A stretch of DNA of 64,000 nucleotides from Psychrobacter sp. AH5 (GTDB lineage: Bacteria > Pseudomonadota > Gammaproteobacteria > Pseudomonadales > Moraxellaceae). This document shows, piece after piece, positions 8,484-18,030 of this stretch. Position 1 is the stretch's first letter. Each line of letters opens with the position of its first letter. Both the position numbers and the translations under genes were made by a program. Under the pieces are notes generated by a model. It saw only the letters and a list, made by a program, of their open reading frames with translations, searched no databases and was not told the DNA's origin. Where the stretch lies: contig NZ_JAMBMT010000001.1 of assembly GCF_040371085.1 (NCBI RefSeq), positions 2,108,001 through 2,172,000 of the forward strand, written 5' to 3'.

Positions 8484-11400
8484 ATGATTGAAACCATCTC
8501 TGCAAATACTCAAGCTCCTGATACTAGTACCGCCTCTGCTGACGATTTTATCTTAACGCCTCCGAGTATCTTTCCTTATAAAGAGCAACAACTCACCGCA
8601 CGCGCACGTATTGAAGCACAAATGGCCAAGCGTATTTTGATGCTCGATGGCGCTATGGGTACGCAAATTCAGACCTATAAGCTTGAAGAGGCCGACTATC
8701 GCGGTGAGCGTTTTGCCGATATTAAGCAAGATGTACGTGGTAACAATGATCTACTCGTGCTGACCCAGCCGCAAATGATCAAAGATATCCATAATGATCA
8801 TCTAGCCGCTGGCGCTGATATTATTGAAACCAATAGCTTCAACGGTACGCGCTTATCCATGGCGGATTACGATATGGAATATCTAGTCCCTGAGCTTAAT
8901 ATTACCGCAGCGAAAATAGCACGCGAGGCGGCTGATGAGTTTACTGCAAAAAACCCTGATAAGCCGCGTTTTGTCGCTGGTGTCATCGGCCCGACTTCTC
9001 GCACCTGTTCGCTATCGCCTGATGTCAATGATCCTGCCTATCGCAATATTACCTTTGATCAGTTAGCAGACAACTATCGCGAGGCGACGCTGGCGCTAAT
9101 AGAAGGCGGCGTCGATATTATCTTGATTGAAACGGTATTTGATACCTTAAATGCCAAAGCGGCTATTTTCGCCATTACCGGCGTCTTCGATGATATCGGC
9201 TTTGAGCTACCGATTATGATATCGGGTACTATTACTGATGCCTCAGGACGTACTCTATCAGGGCAAACGGCTGAGGCTTTTTATAATTCGGTGCGCCATG
9301 CCAAGCCTTTATCAGTAGGCTTTAACTGCGCCTTAGGCGCTGATGCGCTACGACCACACATTCAGACGCTCTCAAACATCGCTGATGTCTACGTCTCAGC
9401 GCATCCTAATGCCGGCTTGCCCAATGAATTTGGCGAGTATGATGAGACTCCTGAAGAGACCACGGCTTTACTAGAAGGCTTCGCTAAAGCGGGTATCTTA
9501 AATATCGTTGGTGGCTGCTGTGGTACCACACCTGAGCACATCCGCTTAATCGCTAACATGGTCGCCAACTACGCACCGCGCGTGATTCCTGAGATTGCTC
9601 CTGCCTGCCGCTTATCAGGGCTCGAGCCGTTCAATATCACTAAAGACAGCCTGTTCGTCAACGTCGGTGAGCGTACTAACGTTACTGGCTCCAAAAAGTT
9701 TCTGCGCCTAATCAAGACCGAAGCTTATACCGAGGCGCTCGATGTCGCTCGCGATCAAGTCGAAGGCGGCGCGCAAATCGTCGATATCAATATGGATGAG
9801 GGCATGCTTGACTCTAAGCAAGCGATGATTCATTTCGTCAATTTAGTCTCCGGTGAGCCAGATATCAGCCGAGTACCCTTGATGCTCGATTCGTCCAAAT
9901 GGGACATCATTGAAGAAGGTCTAAAACGCGTACAAGGTAAGTCAGTCGTCAACTCCATCTCCTTAAAAGAAGGCTACGACGAATTTGTCGAGCGTGCCAA
10001 GCTGTGTATGCGTTATGGCGCAGCCGTCATCGTCATGGCCTTTGATGAAGACGGTCAGGCGGACACCTTTGAGCGCAAAATTGAGATCTGTAAGCGTAGC
10101 TATGATGTACTCGTTGATGAAGTGGGCTTCCCGTCTGAGGATATCATCTTTGATCCCAATATCTTCGCAGTCGCCACCGGCATCACTGAGCACAATAACT
10201 ATGGGGCCGACTTTATCAATGCTACTAAATGGATCATTGAAAACTTACCTAATGCCATGGTATCAGGCGGCGTCTCTAACGTCTCCTTTAGCTTCCGTGG
10301 TAACCCCATTCGTGAAGCGATCAACTCGGTATTCTTATATCACGCCATCAAAAACGGCTTGACGATGGGTATCGTCAATCCTGCTATGTTAGAGATTTAT
10401 GACGATATTCCTATCGAGGCTCGCGATGCTATCGAAGATGTGATGCTAAACCGTAATCAAGGTGAGAGCGGTCAAGACGCCACTGAAAGACTAATGACGG
10501 TAGCAGAGAACTTCCAAAACGATGGGAAGAAAAAAGACAGCACCGTCGATATGAGCTGGCGCGAAGGCACAGTAGAAGAGCGTATCGCCCATGCCCTGGT
10601 CAAAGGTATCACTACCTTTATTGAAGAAGATACCAAAGAGGCATGGGAGAAATATCCCAAACCACTAGAAGTCATCGAAGGGCCATTGATGGATGGCATG
10701 AATATCGTCGGTGATCTGTTTGGCGCAGGCAAAATGTTCTTGCCGCAAGTGGTCAAATCAGCGCGTGTGATGAAACAATCAGTGGCTTGGCTAAACCCGT
10801 ACATCGAAGCGGAAAAAGTTGAAGGGGAAGTCAAAGGTAAAATCTTGATGGCGACGGTGAAAGGCGACGTTCACGATATTGGCAAAAACATCGTCGGCGT
10901 AGTGCTCGGCTGTAATGGTTACGATATTGTTGATCTTGGCGTGATGGTACCGTGCGAAACGATTCTTGATACCGCCATCAAAGAGAAAGTCGATATCATC
11001 GGACTGTCTGGTCTAATTACCCCAAGTCTCGATGAAATGGTCTATGTTGCTAAGCAAATGCAAGAGCGCGGTATGACTCTGCCCTTGATGATCGGCGGCG
11101 CGACTACTTCTAAAGCGCATACCGCAGTCAAGGTCGAACCGCAATATCAAAACGATGGTGTCATCTATGTCACTGATGCTTCGCGCTCAGTTGGAGTAGT
11201 GACCAAACTACTCTCAAAGGAGCATCGCCAACAGCTAATCGATGAGACCCGTAGCGAGTACATCAAAGTGCGCGAGCGTCTAGCAAAACGCCAACCCAAA
11301 GCGGCTAAGCTATCTTATGTAGAATCAATCGAAGGCGGCTTCCAGTACGATTGGGACAATTACACGCCGCCTGTACCAAACACTCTAGGTCAAGTGATAC

Positions 11401-12278
11401 TGGACGACTACCCTATCGATAATATAGTGCCTTATATCGACTGGACGCCGTTCTTTATCTCCTGGGGTCTGGCTGGCAAATATCCCAAAATCTTGCAAGA
11501 TGAAGTCGTTGGTGAAGCGGCGCGCGATTTGTTTGATAATGCCAAAGAGCTACTGAAAAACATGATCGATAAAAAGCTTATCGTCGCTAAAGGCGTGTTT
11601 AAGATTATGCCTGCGCGTCGTACCAGCGCTGATACCATCACAGTCTATGATAATGATCCTACTCAAGGCGGCAAACCGACCTATACCTTTGAGCATTTGC
11701 GTCAACAGTCTGATAAAGCGAGCGGCAAGCCTAATTTTAGCTTGGCTGACTTTATCTCGCCATCAGATAAGCACACTGATCATATCGGCGGCTTTACCGT
11801 ATCTATCGTTGGCACAGAAGAGTTGGCTGAGCAGTATAAAGAAGCAGGCGATGACTATAACGCTATCATGGTACAAGCGCTGTCTGATCGTCTCGCCGAA
11901 GCCTTTGCTGAGCATCTGCATGAGCTGATTCGTAAAGACTACTGGGGCTATCAGGCTGATGAGAACTTAACCAATGATGAGATGATTAAAGAAAAATACG
12001 TCGGTATCCGTCCGGCTCCGGGCTATCCGGCTTGTCCTGAGCACACCGAAAAAGGCAAACTGTTTGATTGGCTTGGTACCGTTGAGGCGATTGGCACCAC
12101 GCTCACCGAAAGCTTTGCGATGTGGCCTGCGTCCTCAGTCAGCGGCTTTTATTACTCGCATCCAGATAGCGAATACTTTAATGTCGGTAAAATCAGCCGA
12201 GATCAGTTAGAAGATTATGCCAAACGTAAAGAGTGGGATATCAAAACGGCTGAGAAATGGTTAAATCCGAATTTGTAG
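8484..12278 (+). CDS. metH: Cobalamin-dependent methionine synthase
   Basis: Transfers the methyl group of 5-methyltetrahydrofolate to homocysteine through methylcobalamin, the last step of methionine synthesis. All four modules are present in 1264 residues. The homocysteine domain (about 50-370) has [10 protein letters not shown] and the zinc cysteines in GFNCALGAD and GGCCGTTP. The pterin domain (about 385-650) opens with [14 protein letters not shown]. The cobalamin module (about 680-920) has DVHDIGKN, whose His (about 797) is the lower B12 ligand. The reactivation domain (about 930-1264) has the [12 protein letters not shown]doMet site. The N-terminus is extended by some 35 residues of low-complexity sequence. 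The gene stands alone. A cobalamin-independent MetE is not in this window. Confidence 0.98.
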   Translation: MIETISANTQAPDTSTASADDFILTPPSIFPYKEQQLTARARIEAQMAKRILMLDGAMGTQIQTYKLEEADYRGERFADIKQDVRGNNDLLVLTQPQMIKDIHNDHLAAGADIIETNSFNGTRLSMADYDMEYLVPELNITAAKIAREAADEFTAKNPDKPRFVAGVIGPTSRTCSLSPDVNDPAYRNITFDQLADNYREATLALIEGGVDIILIETVFDTLNAKAAIFAITGVFDDIGFELPIMISGTITDASGRTLSGQTAEAFYNSVRHAKPLSVGFNCALGADALRPHIQTLSNIADVYVSAHPNAGLPNEFGEYDETPEETTALLEGFAKAGILNIVGGCCGTTPEHIRLIANMVANYAPRVIPEIAPACRLSGLEPFNITKDSLFVNVGERTNVTGSKKFLRLIKTEAYTEALDVARDQVEGGAQIVDINMDEGMLDSKQAMIHFVNLVSGEPDISRVPLMLDSSKWDIIEEGLKRVQGKSVVNSISLKEGYDEFVERAKLCMRYGAAVIVMAFDEDGQADTFERKIEICKRSYDVLVDEVGFPSEDIIFDPNIFAVATGITEHNNYGADFINATKWIIENLPNAMVSGGVSNVSFSFRGNPIREAINSVFLYHAIKNGLTMGIVNPAMLEIYDDIPIEARDAIEDVMLNRNQGESGQDATERLMTVAENFQNDGKKKDSTVDMSWREGTVEERIAHALVKGITTFIEEDTKEAWEKYPKPLEVIEGPLMDGMNIVGDLFGAGKMFLPQVVKSARVMKQSVAWLNPYIEAEKVEGEVKGKILMATVKGDVHDIGKNIVGVVLGCNGYDIVDLGVMVPCETILDTAIKEKVDIIGLSGLITPSLDEMVYVAKQMQERGMTLPLMIGGATTSKAHTAVKVEPQYQNDGVIYVTDASRSVGVVTKLLSKEHRQQLIDETRSEYIKVRERLAKRQPKAAKLSYVESIEGGFQYDWDNYTPPVPNTLGQVILDDYPIDNIVPYIDWTPFFISWGLAGKYPKILQDEVVGEAARDLFDNAKELLKNMIDKKLIVAKGVFKIMPARRTSADTITVYDNDPTQGGKPTYTFEHLRQQSDKASGKPNFSLADFISPSDKHTDHIGGFTVSIVGTEELAEQYKEAGDDYNAIMVQALSDRLAEAFAEHLHELIRKDYWGYQADENLTNDEMIKEKYVGIRPAPGYPACPEHTEKGKLFDWLGTVEAIGTTLTESFAMWPASSVSGFYYSHPDSEYFNVGKISRDQLEDYAKRKEWDIKTAEKWLNPNL

Positions 12279-12586
12279 GAGCGGTTTTAAGGTTTGCTAG
12301 AGAAATTTTTTGTTGTGGGATTAGTTTTTACAGCTGATCCTGCTTTTGCTTTTATCTGCCAGTCTAGCCGAGGCGGTGGCTAAGTTTTGAGCTGTTCCTG
12401 TTGCCTCGATACCGTCTCAAAACGATCTACCGCAACTCGCCTAGCCCGTCAGGATATCCGCGACAATCGGGGCTAAAAAGCTTTGCTATGGCAGAGTTGT
12501 TCTATATATCTGAATCAAAGATGATGGAGTTTATCTATATAACCCTATATAGTTTATAACTATAGGTAGATAGAAGGAGAACTAAT
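12279..12586. other. Intergenic region holding a long palindromic element
   Basis: No coding frame is supported between metH and vapB. The middle part (about 12330-12480) is noticeably more GC-rich than the AT-rich sequence just before vapB and holds the palindrome listed at 12364-12444. Confidence 0.6.
12364..12444. repeat. Long imperfect palindrome, possible REP/MITE-like element
   Basis: The left arm CTAGCCGAGGCGGTGGCTAA continues into GTTTTGAG (ends 12391). The right arm begins CTCAAAAC (12416) and continues ACCGCAACTCGCCTAG (ends 12444). The inner 8 bp pair perfectly and the outer arms pair with several mismatches, leaving a 24-base loop. There is no T tract, so it is not a terminator. 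Extended foldback structures like this are often dispersed repeats, but only one copy is in this window. Confidence 0.5.
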
Positions 12587-12823
12587 ATGAGCCAAATTAC
12601 TTTAACGCTAGACGAAGAGGTTGAAGCTATCATTTATCAAATGGCGGATGCTGAAAACATAGCGCCTGCTCTTTGGTTAAGTCAGTTTATCAAGCAACAA
12701 GTCAAACAGCATAAAGGCTGGTCGCCAGAGGTTAAAGCACTGGCTGGTAGTTGGGCTGATTTTCCGAGTTTGGATGAAATTAGAAGCGCTCAAGGTGATG
12801 ATGCCGAGCGTGAATCATTATGA
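12587..12823 (+). CDS. vapB: VapB-type antitoxin
   Basis: A 78-residue antitoxin. The N-terminal ITLTLDEEVEAIIYQMADAE segment resembles a short DNA-binding strand-helix element. The C-terminal AGSWADFPSLDEIRSAQG block followed by DAERESL is the typical toxin-embracing tail of VapB proteins paired with PIN toxins. It is expected to neutralise VapC and repress its own promoter. The ATG is preceded by AAGGAGA at good spacing. Its 3' end overlaps the toxin start by 4 bases (ATGA), implying coupled translation. Upstream, two tandem copies of an ATATAGTTTATAACTATAG-like AT-rich motif (about 12537-12570) are a plausible operator. Confidence 0.87.
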   Translation: MSQITLTLDEEVEAIIYQMADAENIAPALWLSQFIKQQVKQHKGWSPEVKALAGSWADFPSLDEIRSAQGDDAERESL

Positions 12824-13215
12824 GCTACGTCTTAGATACGAATACGCTCATTTACTTTTTTAAAGGTGTGGGACAAGTTGCTTCACACCTTTATTCTTGC
12901 GACCCAAATGAAATTATCATTCCTACTATTGTACTTTATGAGCTAAATGTAGGTATCCAAAAATCTACTAGCCCTGATAAACGTTTGAGTCAACTATCTA
13001 CTCTTTTGAAACAAGTTCAAGTAATGCCGTTTGGTCGCAAAGAGGCGGAGGTTTCAGCGCAGATTCGAGCAAAGCTTGAACGTCAAGGCAAAACTATTGG
13101 ACCTTACGACATTCAGATTGCAGGTTGTGCGCTTGCCAATAACGCCACCTTGGTGACGCATAATATTAAAGAGTTTGAACGTGTGGAGGGTTTGCAAATT
13201 GTTGATTGGTTTTAA
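12820..13215 (+). CDS. vapC: VapC-type PIN-domain toxin ribonuclease
   Basis: A 131-residue PIN-domain endoribonuclease, the toxin half of a VapBC module. Expected acidic active-site residues are visible: Asp6 in YVLDTNTLIY, Glu41 in VLYELNVGI, Asp97 in GPYDIQIAG, with Asn115 and Glu118 in the THNIKEFERV block. Length and motif order match typical VapC proteins, many of which cleave tRNA or rRNA; the target here is unknown. It overlaps vapB by 4 bases. Nothing suggests inactivation. The module sits between metH and a decayed gene, a typical place for a mobile stabilisation or stress module. Confidence 0.9.
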   Translation: MSYVLDTNTLIYFFKGVGQVASHLYSCDPNEIIIPTIVLYELNVGIQKSTSPDKRLSQLSTLLKQVQVMPFGRKEAEVSAQIRAKLERQGKTIGPYDIQIAGCALANNATLVTHNIKEFERVEGLQIVDWF

Positions 13216-13401
13216 ATCGTAATTATAAAAGATGATAACCCCTAAAAATTTATAAATTATTTCGTAAAATTAAGATTATTCGTTTTATATAAAATCATTT
13301 GTTTATATCCATTAAATCAATTGAGATATTAATCTTACACCTGACAATAGTGATTTTAAACTTATATATTAGCAACTTTAGTCTAATACAATCACTGACT
13401 C

Positions 13402-13436
13402 AAAAAAGGCACTGCTCAAGGGAGTAGCGCCCTTTT
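13402..13436. terminator. Bidirectional terminator-like hairpin
   Basis: AAAAAGGCACTGCTC (13403-13417) pairs imperfectly with GAGTAGCGCCCTTTT (13422-13436). A-tract and T-tract flank it on both sides, so it could end vapC transcription and also transcription from the minus-strand remnant at 13467. Confidence 0.6.
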
Positions 13437-13466
13437 AGGTAGTAAAACAAGTAACGAATTTAGCTC

Positions 13467-13871
13467 TTACAAACTATAAATAATACCCCTACTTCTCAGG
13501 ATCGGTGAATAGCCTGAGTGAATGCTTTGTTCAACATGGTTGGTCAGACTCACTATGTCGTCTCTTATCTCATCACCGTTACCAATAGCGTCAGCGACAA
13601 GAGCTCTATTCAGCGGTGTTAAAAAATGTGCGGGAGGAAATTTAAATTTAGTGCCTTGCCAACCAACATACACTCCAATGACGTTCATATTAGGATTTTG
13701 GAAGTGGCGACGAGCAAGGAGATAGGGAAAAGCAGCGGTATCAAAATTCTGTTTATCCTCTTTGTCTTTATCATCTGCATTATTATTCCAGCCATGGACA
13801 TAAACAACCAAATAAACAGGCTTATCAGACCTATCTATAGCACGTTTGATAGCGTCGAGTTGTCTACTGCC
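13467..13871 (-). pseudogene. Remnant of an alpha/beta-hydrolase gene
   Basis: A minus-strand frame of 135 codons open between a TAG at 13872-13874 and the stop at 13467. It has no plausible start codon context. The product reads as an internal fragment of a larger esterase-like family: IDRSDKPVYLVVYVHGWNNN (the strand and oxyanion region of an alpha/beta hydrolase), then NVIGVYVGWQGTKFKFP and VADAIGNGDEIRDDIVSLTN. The expected nucleophile elbow (GHSxGG) and the rest of the domain are missing, replaced by a short unrelated tail. Both ends are therefore lost. I recognise the family from memory of this conserved block only, so the identity is tentative while the truncation is clear. Confidence 0.65.
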
Positions 13872-14126
13872 CTAAAAGATCTTGCTAGATATAAGATTTT
13901 GATAAATTATTGTAAGTTGCAGACTCTGATTTAATAATGAATAAAAGTTACTATTTTAATTAGCTTATCATAAATATTTTTGCTATATTCAAAATTATGA
14001 ATATTAAAGTCTCTTTAGTGAATCTAATAAATAGCCATAAATGAAGAGTAAATCTACATTGCTACAAGGAGGTAAAAATAAATGATGTGGTAGCGATATT
14101 CAATTATTTAATCAAGGAGAGATGAA

Positions 14127-15653
14127 ATAAAACCATTTAAAATAGCTTTATTAGCGGTCTCAATGGCCTTATTACTACCAGGATGTAATGACGATAACGA
14201 TTCCAATGTATTGTACGTACCTCCCTCTAATCAGACAGATCTCAATACTAAAATCGTTGGAATGTGGAGTAGCGATAATGCGGGTAACGACTTATCAGTG
14301 ATTGTTTTTACCGATGACGGTAAATATATACAAACTCAAGTCAATGCCAGTCGTTCAACAACTGATCCTGAAAATGGTATGGAGTCAGGAACTTATAGCA
14401 TTAATAATCAGACAGGTGCACTCACCGCTACACCTACTTTTGATAAAAATGGTGACGCTGGATTATCAGATGCTCCTAACCCTTTTGTTAAAGTCGTTAA
14501 TGGCAAGCTTATTCTCGAAGTCGATGAAAATGAAGATGGCGTTATTACTAGCAATGAGCAATACGTGTTCTCAAAGGTTAAACCCAAAGGTATCTTAGGA
14601 CCTTGGAGTTTGGATGATGCTGATGATGATGAGCTGGTTGGGTTGGCTTTCTTAGAAAATAACACTTACCTCTATGTACAAGTCGATAAAGATGGTTTGA
14701 TCAGTAATCCTGAAAATGGCATGGAATGGGGCTCTTACACCATTAATGCTGCGACTGAAGAATTAACAACTTCTCAATTTTATGATGATAATGGTGAAGT
14801 TGGCTTATCAGAACCACGCACCCGTTACGCGCGTGTGACTGGTGACACTGCTCTTACCATTGAAGTCGATAACAATCAAAATGGTACGATAGAGACTGAT
14901 GAGATGTTCAACTTCTCAAGAGATGGCTTGGGCTCAGAGACTGATAATACAGTTGACCCTGAGAGACTATCTGGGCTTTGGCAGATGGCTCAAGGTAATG
15001 AAGAGCTAGTGACTTTAGCCTTTTTAGATGATGGCACTTATGTACAAACCCAAGTGACTGGCCCTACCTCATTAAGAGATAGCAATAGCGGCATTGAATG
15101 GGGTAAATACTCTCTCAAAGCTAATAATGAGCTAAAAGTTGATGAAGTAGTTTATGATAACAATGGCAACGCGGGTTTATCAGATGATTTGCTAAGAACC
15201 GTACAAATCTCCGGCAATACATTAACGCTAGGTGTGGATGAAAACAACAATAAAGTCATAGAGAACAATGAGCTTTATACGTTCTCAAAAGCCAAGTCCG
15301 AAAACGAGCTAGGTATTTGGAAGGCGCAAGCGGGTCAACTTAATGATGAGTTGGTGTTGTTTGGCTTTTTAGACAACCAGACCTTTTTCCATATAGAAGT
15401 TGACCAAGAGCTCCCTTATGAATATGGTACTGTGCCCCTCTCTGGTATGGACTGGAATCTCTATACCCTAAACAATAGTGGTCTATTCACCCTGGGTCAG
15501 TCACTGTATAGCAGTACTGGTAATGATGATTTGTCATTTTTCTATAAGATGACTATCAATGTCGTAGGTGATACATTGACATTTACTGGCTACGAAGATC
15601 AAACTGAAGTACAAAATAATGATGGCGAAACCATTATCTTTGATCGTCAATAA
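14127..15653 (+). CDS. Repeat lipoprotein with EF-hand-like calcium loops, apparent ATA start
   Basis: A predicted lipoprotein of 508 residues built of four tandem repeats of about 115-120 residues, the fourth degenerate. Each repeat opens with a Trp block (MWSSD, PWSLD, LWQMA, IWKAQ) and has a [YF]xxxQV strand. The first three also carry a DxNGxxGLS loop and near the end an EF-hand-like loop: DENEDGVITSNE, DNNQNGTIETDE and DENNNKVIENNE. The first two of these loops match DxNxxGxIxxxE. The first in-frame ATG (14163) would cut the signal peptide in half. Starting at the ATA 14127-14129 gives a complete signal peptide, KPFKIALLAVSMALLLPGC, with AGGAG 7 bases upstream. I recognise no named family. 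Confidence 0.75.
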   Translation: MKPFKIALLAVSMALLLPGCNDDNDSNVLYVPPSNQTDLNTKIVGMWSSDNAGNDLSVIVFTDDGKYIQTQVNASRSTTDPENGMESGTYSINNQTGALTATPTFDKNGDAGLSDAPNPFVKVVNGKLILEVDENEDGVITSNEQYVFSKVKPKGILGPWSLDDADDDELVGLAFLENNTYLYVQVDKDGLISNPENGMEWGSYTINAATEELTTSQFYDDNGEVGLSEPRTRYARVTGDTALTIEVDNNQNGTIETDEMFNFSRDGLGSETDNTVDPERLSGLWQMAQGNEELVTLAFLDDGTYVQTQVTGPTSLRDSNSGIEWGKYSLKANNELKVDEVVYDNNGNAGLSDDLLRTVQISGNTLTLGVDENNNKVIENNELYTFSKAKSENELGIWKAQAGQLNDELVLFGFLDNQTFFHIEVDQELPYEYGTVPLSGMDWNLYTLNNSGLFTLGQSLYSSTGNDDLSFFYKMTINVVGDTLTFTGYEDQTEVQNNDGETIIFDRQ

Positions 15654-15677
15654 TCATTAAAAAGAACACTACAATAT

Positions 15678-15715
15678 AAAATTCAGCTTATTTATTATAG
15701 GCTGAATTTTTATTT
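15678..15715 (+). terminator. Intrinsic terminator of the repeat lipoprotein
   Basis: AAATTCAGC pairs with GCTGAATTT across a 13-base loop and is followed by a T-rich tract. Confidence 0.8.
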
Positions 15716-15720
15716 TAATT

Positions 15721-15870
15721 TTAGTCAGCGCTCTTACCCTTTGTCCGCCGACAACGCTCAGAACAATAAATCACCTGCTCCCAATCCTTTGCCCACTTCT
15801 TGCGCCACGTAAAAGGTCGCTGGCAGACGGGGCATATTTTTTGGGGTAGATTTTCTTTTTTATGTGCCAT
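15721..15870 (-). CDS. DUF2256 small zinc-ribbon protein
   Basis: A 49-residue protein with two Cys pairs, CPVC (about residues 13-16) and YCSERC (about 36-40), around the block [13 protein letters not shown]. This is the DUF2256 signature: a very short, basic, probably zinc-binding protein of unknown function that is widespread in proteobacteria. The start is the ATG 15868-15870, preceded by a strong GGAGGGG site. The stop lies 23 bases before the end of the TolB-like gene. That gene is upstream on the same strand, so the two may be cotranscribed. Length and motif spacing look normal for the family. Confidence 0.88.
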   Translation of the reverse strand: MAHKKENLPQKICPVCQRPFTWRKKWAKDWEQVIYCSERCRRTKGKSAD

Positions 15871-15893
15871 AATTCCCCTCCTGTTTTATAAAA

Positions 15894-16886
15894 TCAATGA
15901 TAATTAAGAAGCGACTTTCCCCACACTGGTGAACGCACTACTCCGCCTGTTTTACTGCCTATGGCGTAACTATCGCCGCCCGTCAAAGAGCGAATAACCA
16001 AACTGCCGCCCTGCTGTCCGCTTATTTGCGACTGCCTTGTCGGATAAACCGCGTATTGACCAGAGGGAGATAGTCTTGCCGGCTCATCAAGTCCAGTGTC
16101 AGCTAGATTGACAACTTGTCCGGTGGCTAACGTCATTATCGCAGCTTGGCTACCACTGAGATAGCTCATGCGCGTACCATCTAAGCTCAACTGCGGGCTG
16201 GCAGCATAGCCATCAGTTGGTATAAGCGTGGCTTTAGCGCTAGCAAAATCATAGCGATACAACCGGGGACGACCGGCGCGAACTTTATCACTGACATAAA
16301 CAAAGCTTTGACCGTCAGCGGCGTAACTAGGTTGCACTTCGGTACTTGGCAAAGTCGTTAGCTGTTTGCTCCTACCATCAGCGAGGTTTAGCTCATAAAT
16401 ATCAGCATTGCCGCCGACCGTGGAGCTATAAAGCAGTTTTTGATTATCGGGAGAAAATACCGCAGATAGATTGCTACCATTATTATGGACAACGAGGTTA
16501 TGGGTTTGATTACTGTGATCGTAGATATAAATCTTGGGGCTTTGGCGCGGTAATTGTTTGCTATAAGCCAGCAATTGGCCATCAGCGGACCAAGCTGGCG
16601 AATAGAGATAGCCATTGAGCTGCGTTATCATCTGCCTATCGCTACCATCAGGACGAATACTATATAAAGTAGAGACTTTGGTAACTCCTATGCCTTGCTC
16701 TTCGATATAAGCGATACGTCCTGCGCGGTCTATAGTAGGCATGTTAGCGGTCAAAGGATGGGCTCTATCGATAGCTGCTGTATAGTGGCTTGGTAGAGTT
16801 TGGCAGGCGGTAAGAAGCGTTACGGCAAAGATAGCCATAAAAGTATTTTGGCTCATAGCAAAAGGACTAAGGATGACTTTGGGCAT
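15894..16886 (-). CDS. TolB-like beta-propeller lipoprotein
   Basis: A 330-residue predicted lipoprotein. An N-terminal hydrophobic segment ends in lipobox LLTAC (Cys at about residue 28), followed by PD40/WD40-like repeats of the TolB C-terminal type: SAPAWSADGQLLAYS-like, SAVFSPDNQKLLYSS, QPSYAADGQSFVYVSD, SPQLSLDGTRMSYLSG and RLSPSGQYAVYPT. About five blades are visible. The N-terminal TolB domain that contacts TolA is absent, so this is not the Tol-Pal TolB itself. An alternative start at the Met of MSQNTFM (residue 11) would give a more usual signal peptide. Function is unknown, presumably periplasmic protein binding. Confidence 0.8.
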   Translation of the reverse strand: MPKVILSPFAMSQNTFMAIFAVTLLTACQTLPSHYTAAIDRAHPLTANMPTIDRAGRIAYIEEQGIGVTKVSTLYSIRPDGSDRQMITQLNGYLYSPAWSADGQLLAYSKQLPRQSPKIYIYDHSNQTHNLVVHNNGSNLSAVFSPDNQKLLYSSTVGGNADIYELNLADGRSKQLTTLPSTEVQPSYAADGQSFVYVSDKVRAGRPRLYRYDFASAKATLIPTDGYAASPQLSLDGTRMSYLSGSQAAIMTLATGQVVNLADTGLDEPARLSPSGQYAVYPTRQSQISGQQGGSLVIRSLTGGDSYAIGSKTGGVVRSPVWGKSLLNYH

Positions 16887-16949
16887 GCTTTAACTCTCAT
16901 AAAAAGAATATAAGCATAAGTTTACCCTAAACCTTAGTTAATTTTACTC

Positions 16950-16983
16950 AAAAAAATACCCCACTTAGTAGTGAGGCATTTTT
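16950..16983 (-). terminator. Intrinsic terminator of the META-domain gene
   Basis: On the minus strand, AAATGCCTCACT and the AGTGGGGTATTT arm form a stem with a very short loop, followed by T residues. It lies between the META-domain stop and the next gene's start. Confidence 0.8.
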
Positions 16984-17047
16984 GCTATTTTAATGAGCTT
17001 TAAAACTTTAATAGTTGTTAGCTACACTGATTGATAAATAATTAAAA

Positions 17048-17533
17048 TTACTTAGCAACCGCTTTAAATTGAGCAATCTGGTTATCATTACGAATAGTTA
17101 AGATAGGGACATTGTTAGCGTTTTTAGTTAGGCTATATTTGCCTTGTACAGTAGCCATCGTCGCAGTATCAAAGCTAGCTTGCGGCTCTGGGCAAGCCAT
17201 CATAGTACTCAACACGTTACCTAACTGCACGTTATTGTTGACGATACTATAGTTAGCGCCCATATTATTACACGTATTCATAAAGCTAACGCGCTTATTG
17301 CCATTGTCTCTAAAGAAATTCAAAGTCAAAGGTTTATTGGGCATAGTAAATAGCTGAGTGACTTTATCACCATTTGCACGTTTGGCATCTACCAACTGCC
17401 AGTTGTAAGCTTCTAGCGCATTGACGGTTAGCGGCTGAGCTACTGGTGCGGTAACGCCTGGCGTAGTTTGACAACCTGCAAGCGTACCCACTGCTAAGGT
17501 AGCGGCTAGTGCTATTTTGGTCATATTTCTCAT
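17048..17533 (-). CDS. META-domain (HslJ-like) lipoprotein
   Basis: A 161-residue predicted lipoprotein with signal peptide and lipobox TLAGC (Cys at about residue 21). A META/HslJ domain follows (about 38-158), recognised by YNWQLVDAKRANG at the start, the central NTCNNMGANYSI block and ATMMACPEP-like sequence (here STMMACPEPQA). META domains occur in heat-inducible or drug-resistance-associated outer-membrane lipoproteins such as E. coli HslJ. The two domain cysteines are the conserved ones. It ends in a clear terminator and is divergent from map, from which nearly 500 bp separate it. Confidence 0.88.
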   Translation of the reverse strand: MRNMTKIALAATLAVGTLAGCQTTPGVTAPVAQPLTVNALEAYNWQLVDAKRANGDKVTQLFTMPNKPLTLNFFRDNGNKRVSFMNTCNNMGANYSIVNNNVQLGNVLSTMMACPEPQASFDTATMATVQGKYSLTKNANNVPILTIRNDNQIAQFKAVAK

Positions 17534-18030
17534 ATTTTGCTCCTAAAAGTTAAAAAATTAATTATGATTATAAGTAAATAGTTATAAATAACTGGTTTTT
17601 ATTTTGCTAGTTTGTAATGATAAATTCATTGTTTTATTCATTGAACTAAACAATGAGGCCATTATGCAGGATTAAATTGTGACTGTCATGAAGAGTTAAG
17701 TATAGGGTAACCAGCGCTTTGTTTTACTTTAGACAGATTTTGCTAACAGCACTTGTTTATTGACTTATTAGCTGCTACATAAATTCAAAACATCAATTTT
17801 GTGTTATCGAAGACTGACTTATCTAGGGTTTGTTGTTGTTATTAATAGATTGCAGCGCGCTGTAACCTGCCAAGCTTTTTCGCTCATTTTATAAAATAAT
17901 ATAGCAAACAAAGTATTGTGATTATCAAGCATTGTCCTAATATAACCATCACTAATGGCTCAATAGTCCTTAATAGTGCATTTATGCTATAATTAGGCCA
18001 CTTCAAATCTATAAGCGTAAGTATAAGAAT
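17534..18030. other. 497-bp intergenic region between divergent META gene and map
   Basis: No gene is seen. Besides the map promoter (listed at 17965-17993) I find no strong structure. In many gammaproteobacteria rpsB lies next to map; here it does not, so this may mark a rearrangement point. Confidence 0.5.
17965..17993 (+). promoter_or_regulatory. Candidate map promoter
   Basis: An extended -10 element, TG-C-TATAAT (17985-17993), with a weak -35 about 17 bases upstream, 37 bases before the map start codon. Confidence 0.5.

Noticed and set aside
12820..13215. VapC as a core RNase rather than a toxin
   Set aside because: Length, overlap with a VapB-like gene and motif spacing all fit a toxin-antitoxin pair.
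15894..16886. TolB of the Tol-Pal system
   Set aside because: It is a lipoprotein, lacks the N-terminal TolB domain, and has no tolQRA or pal neighbours.
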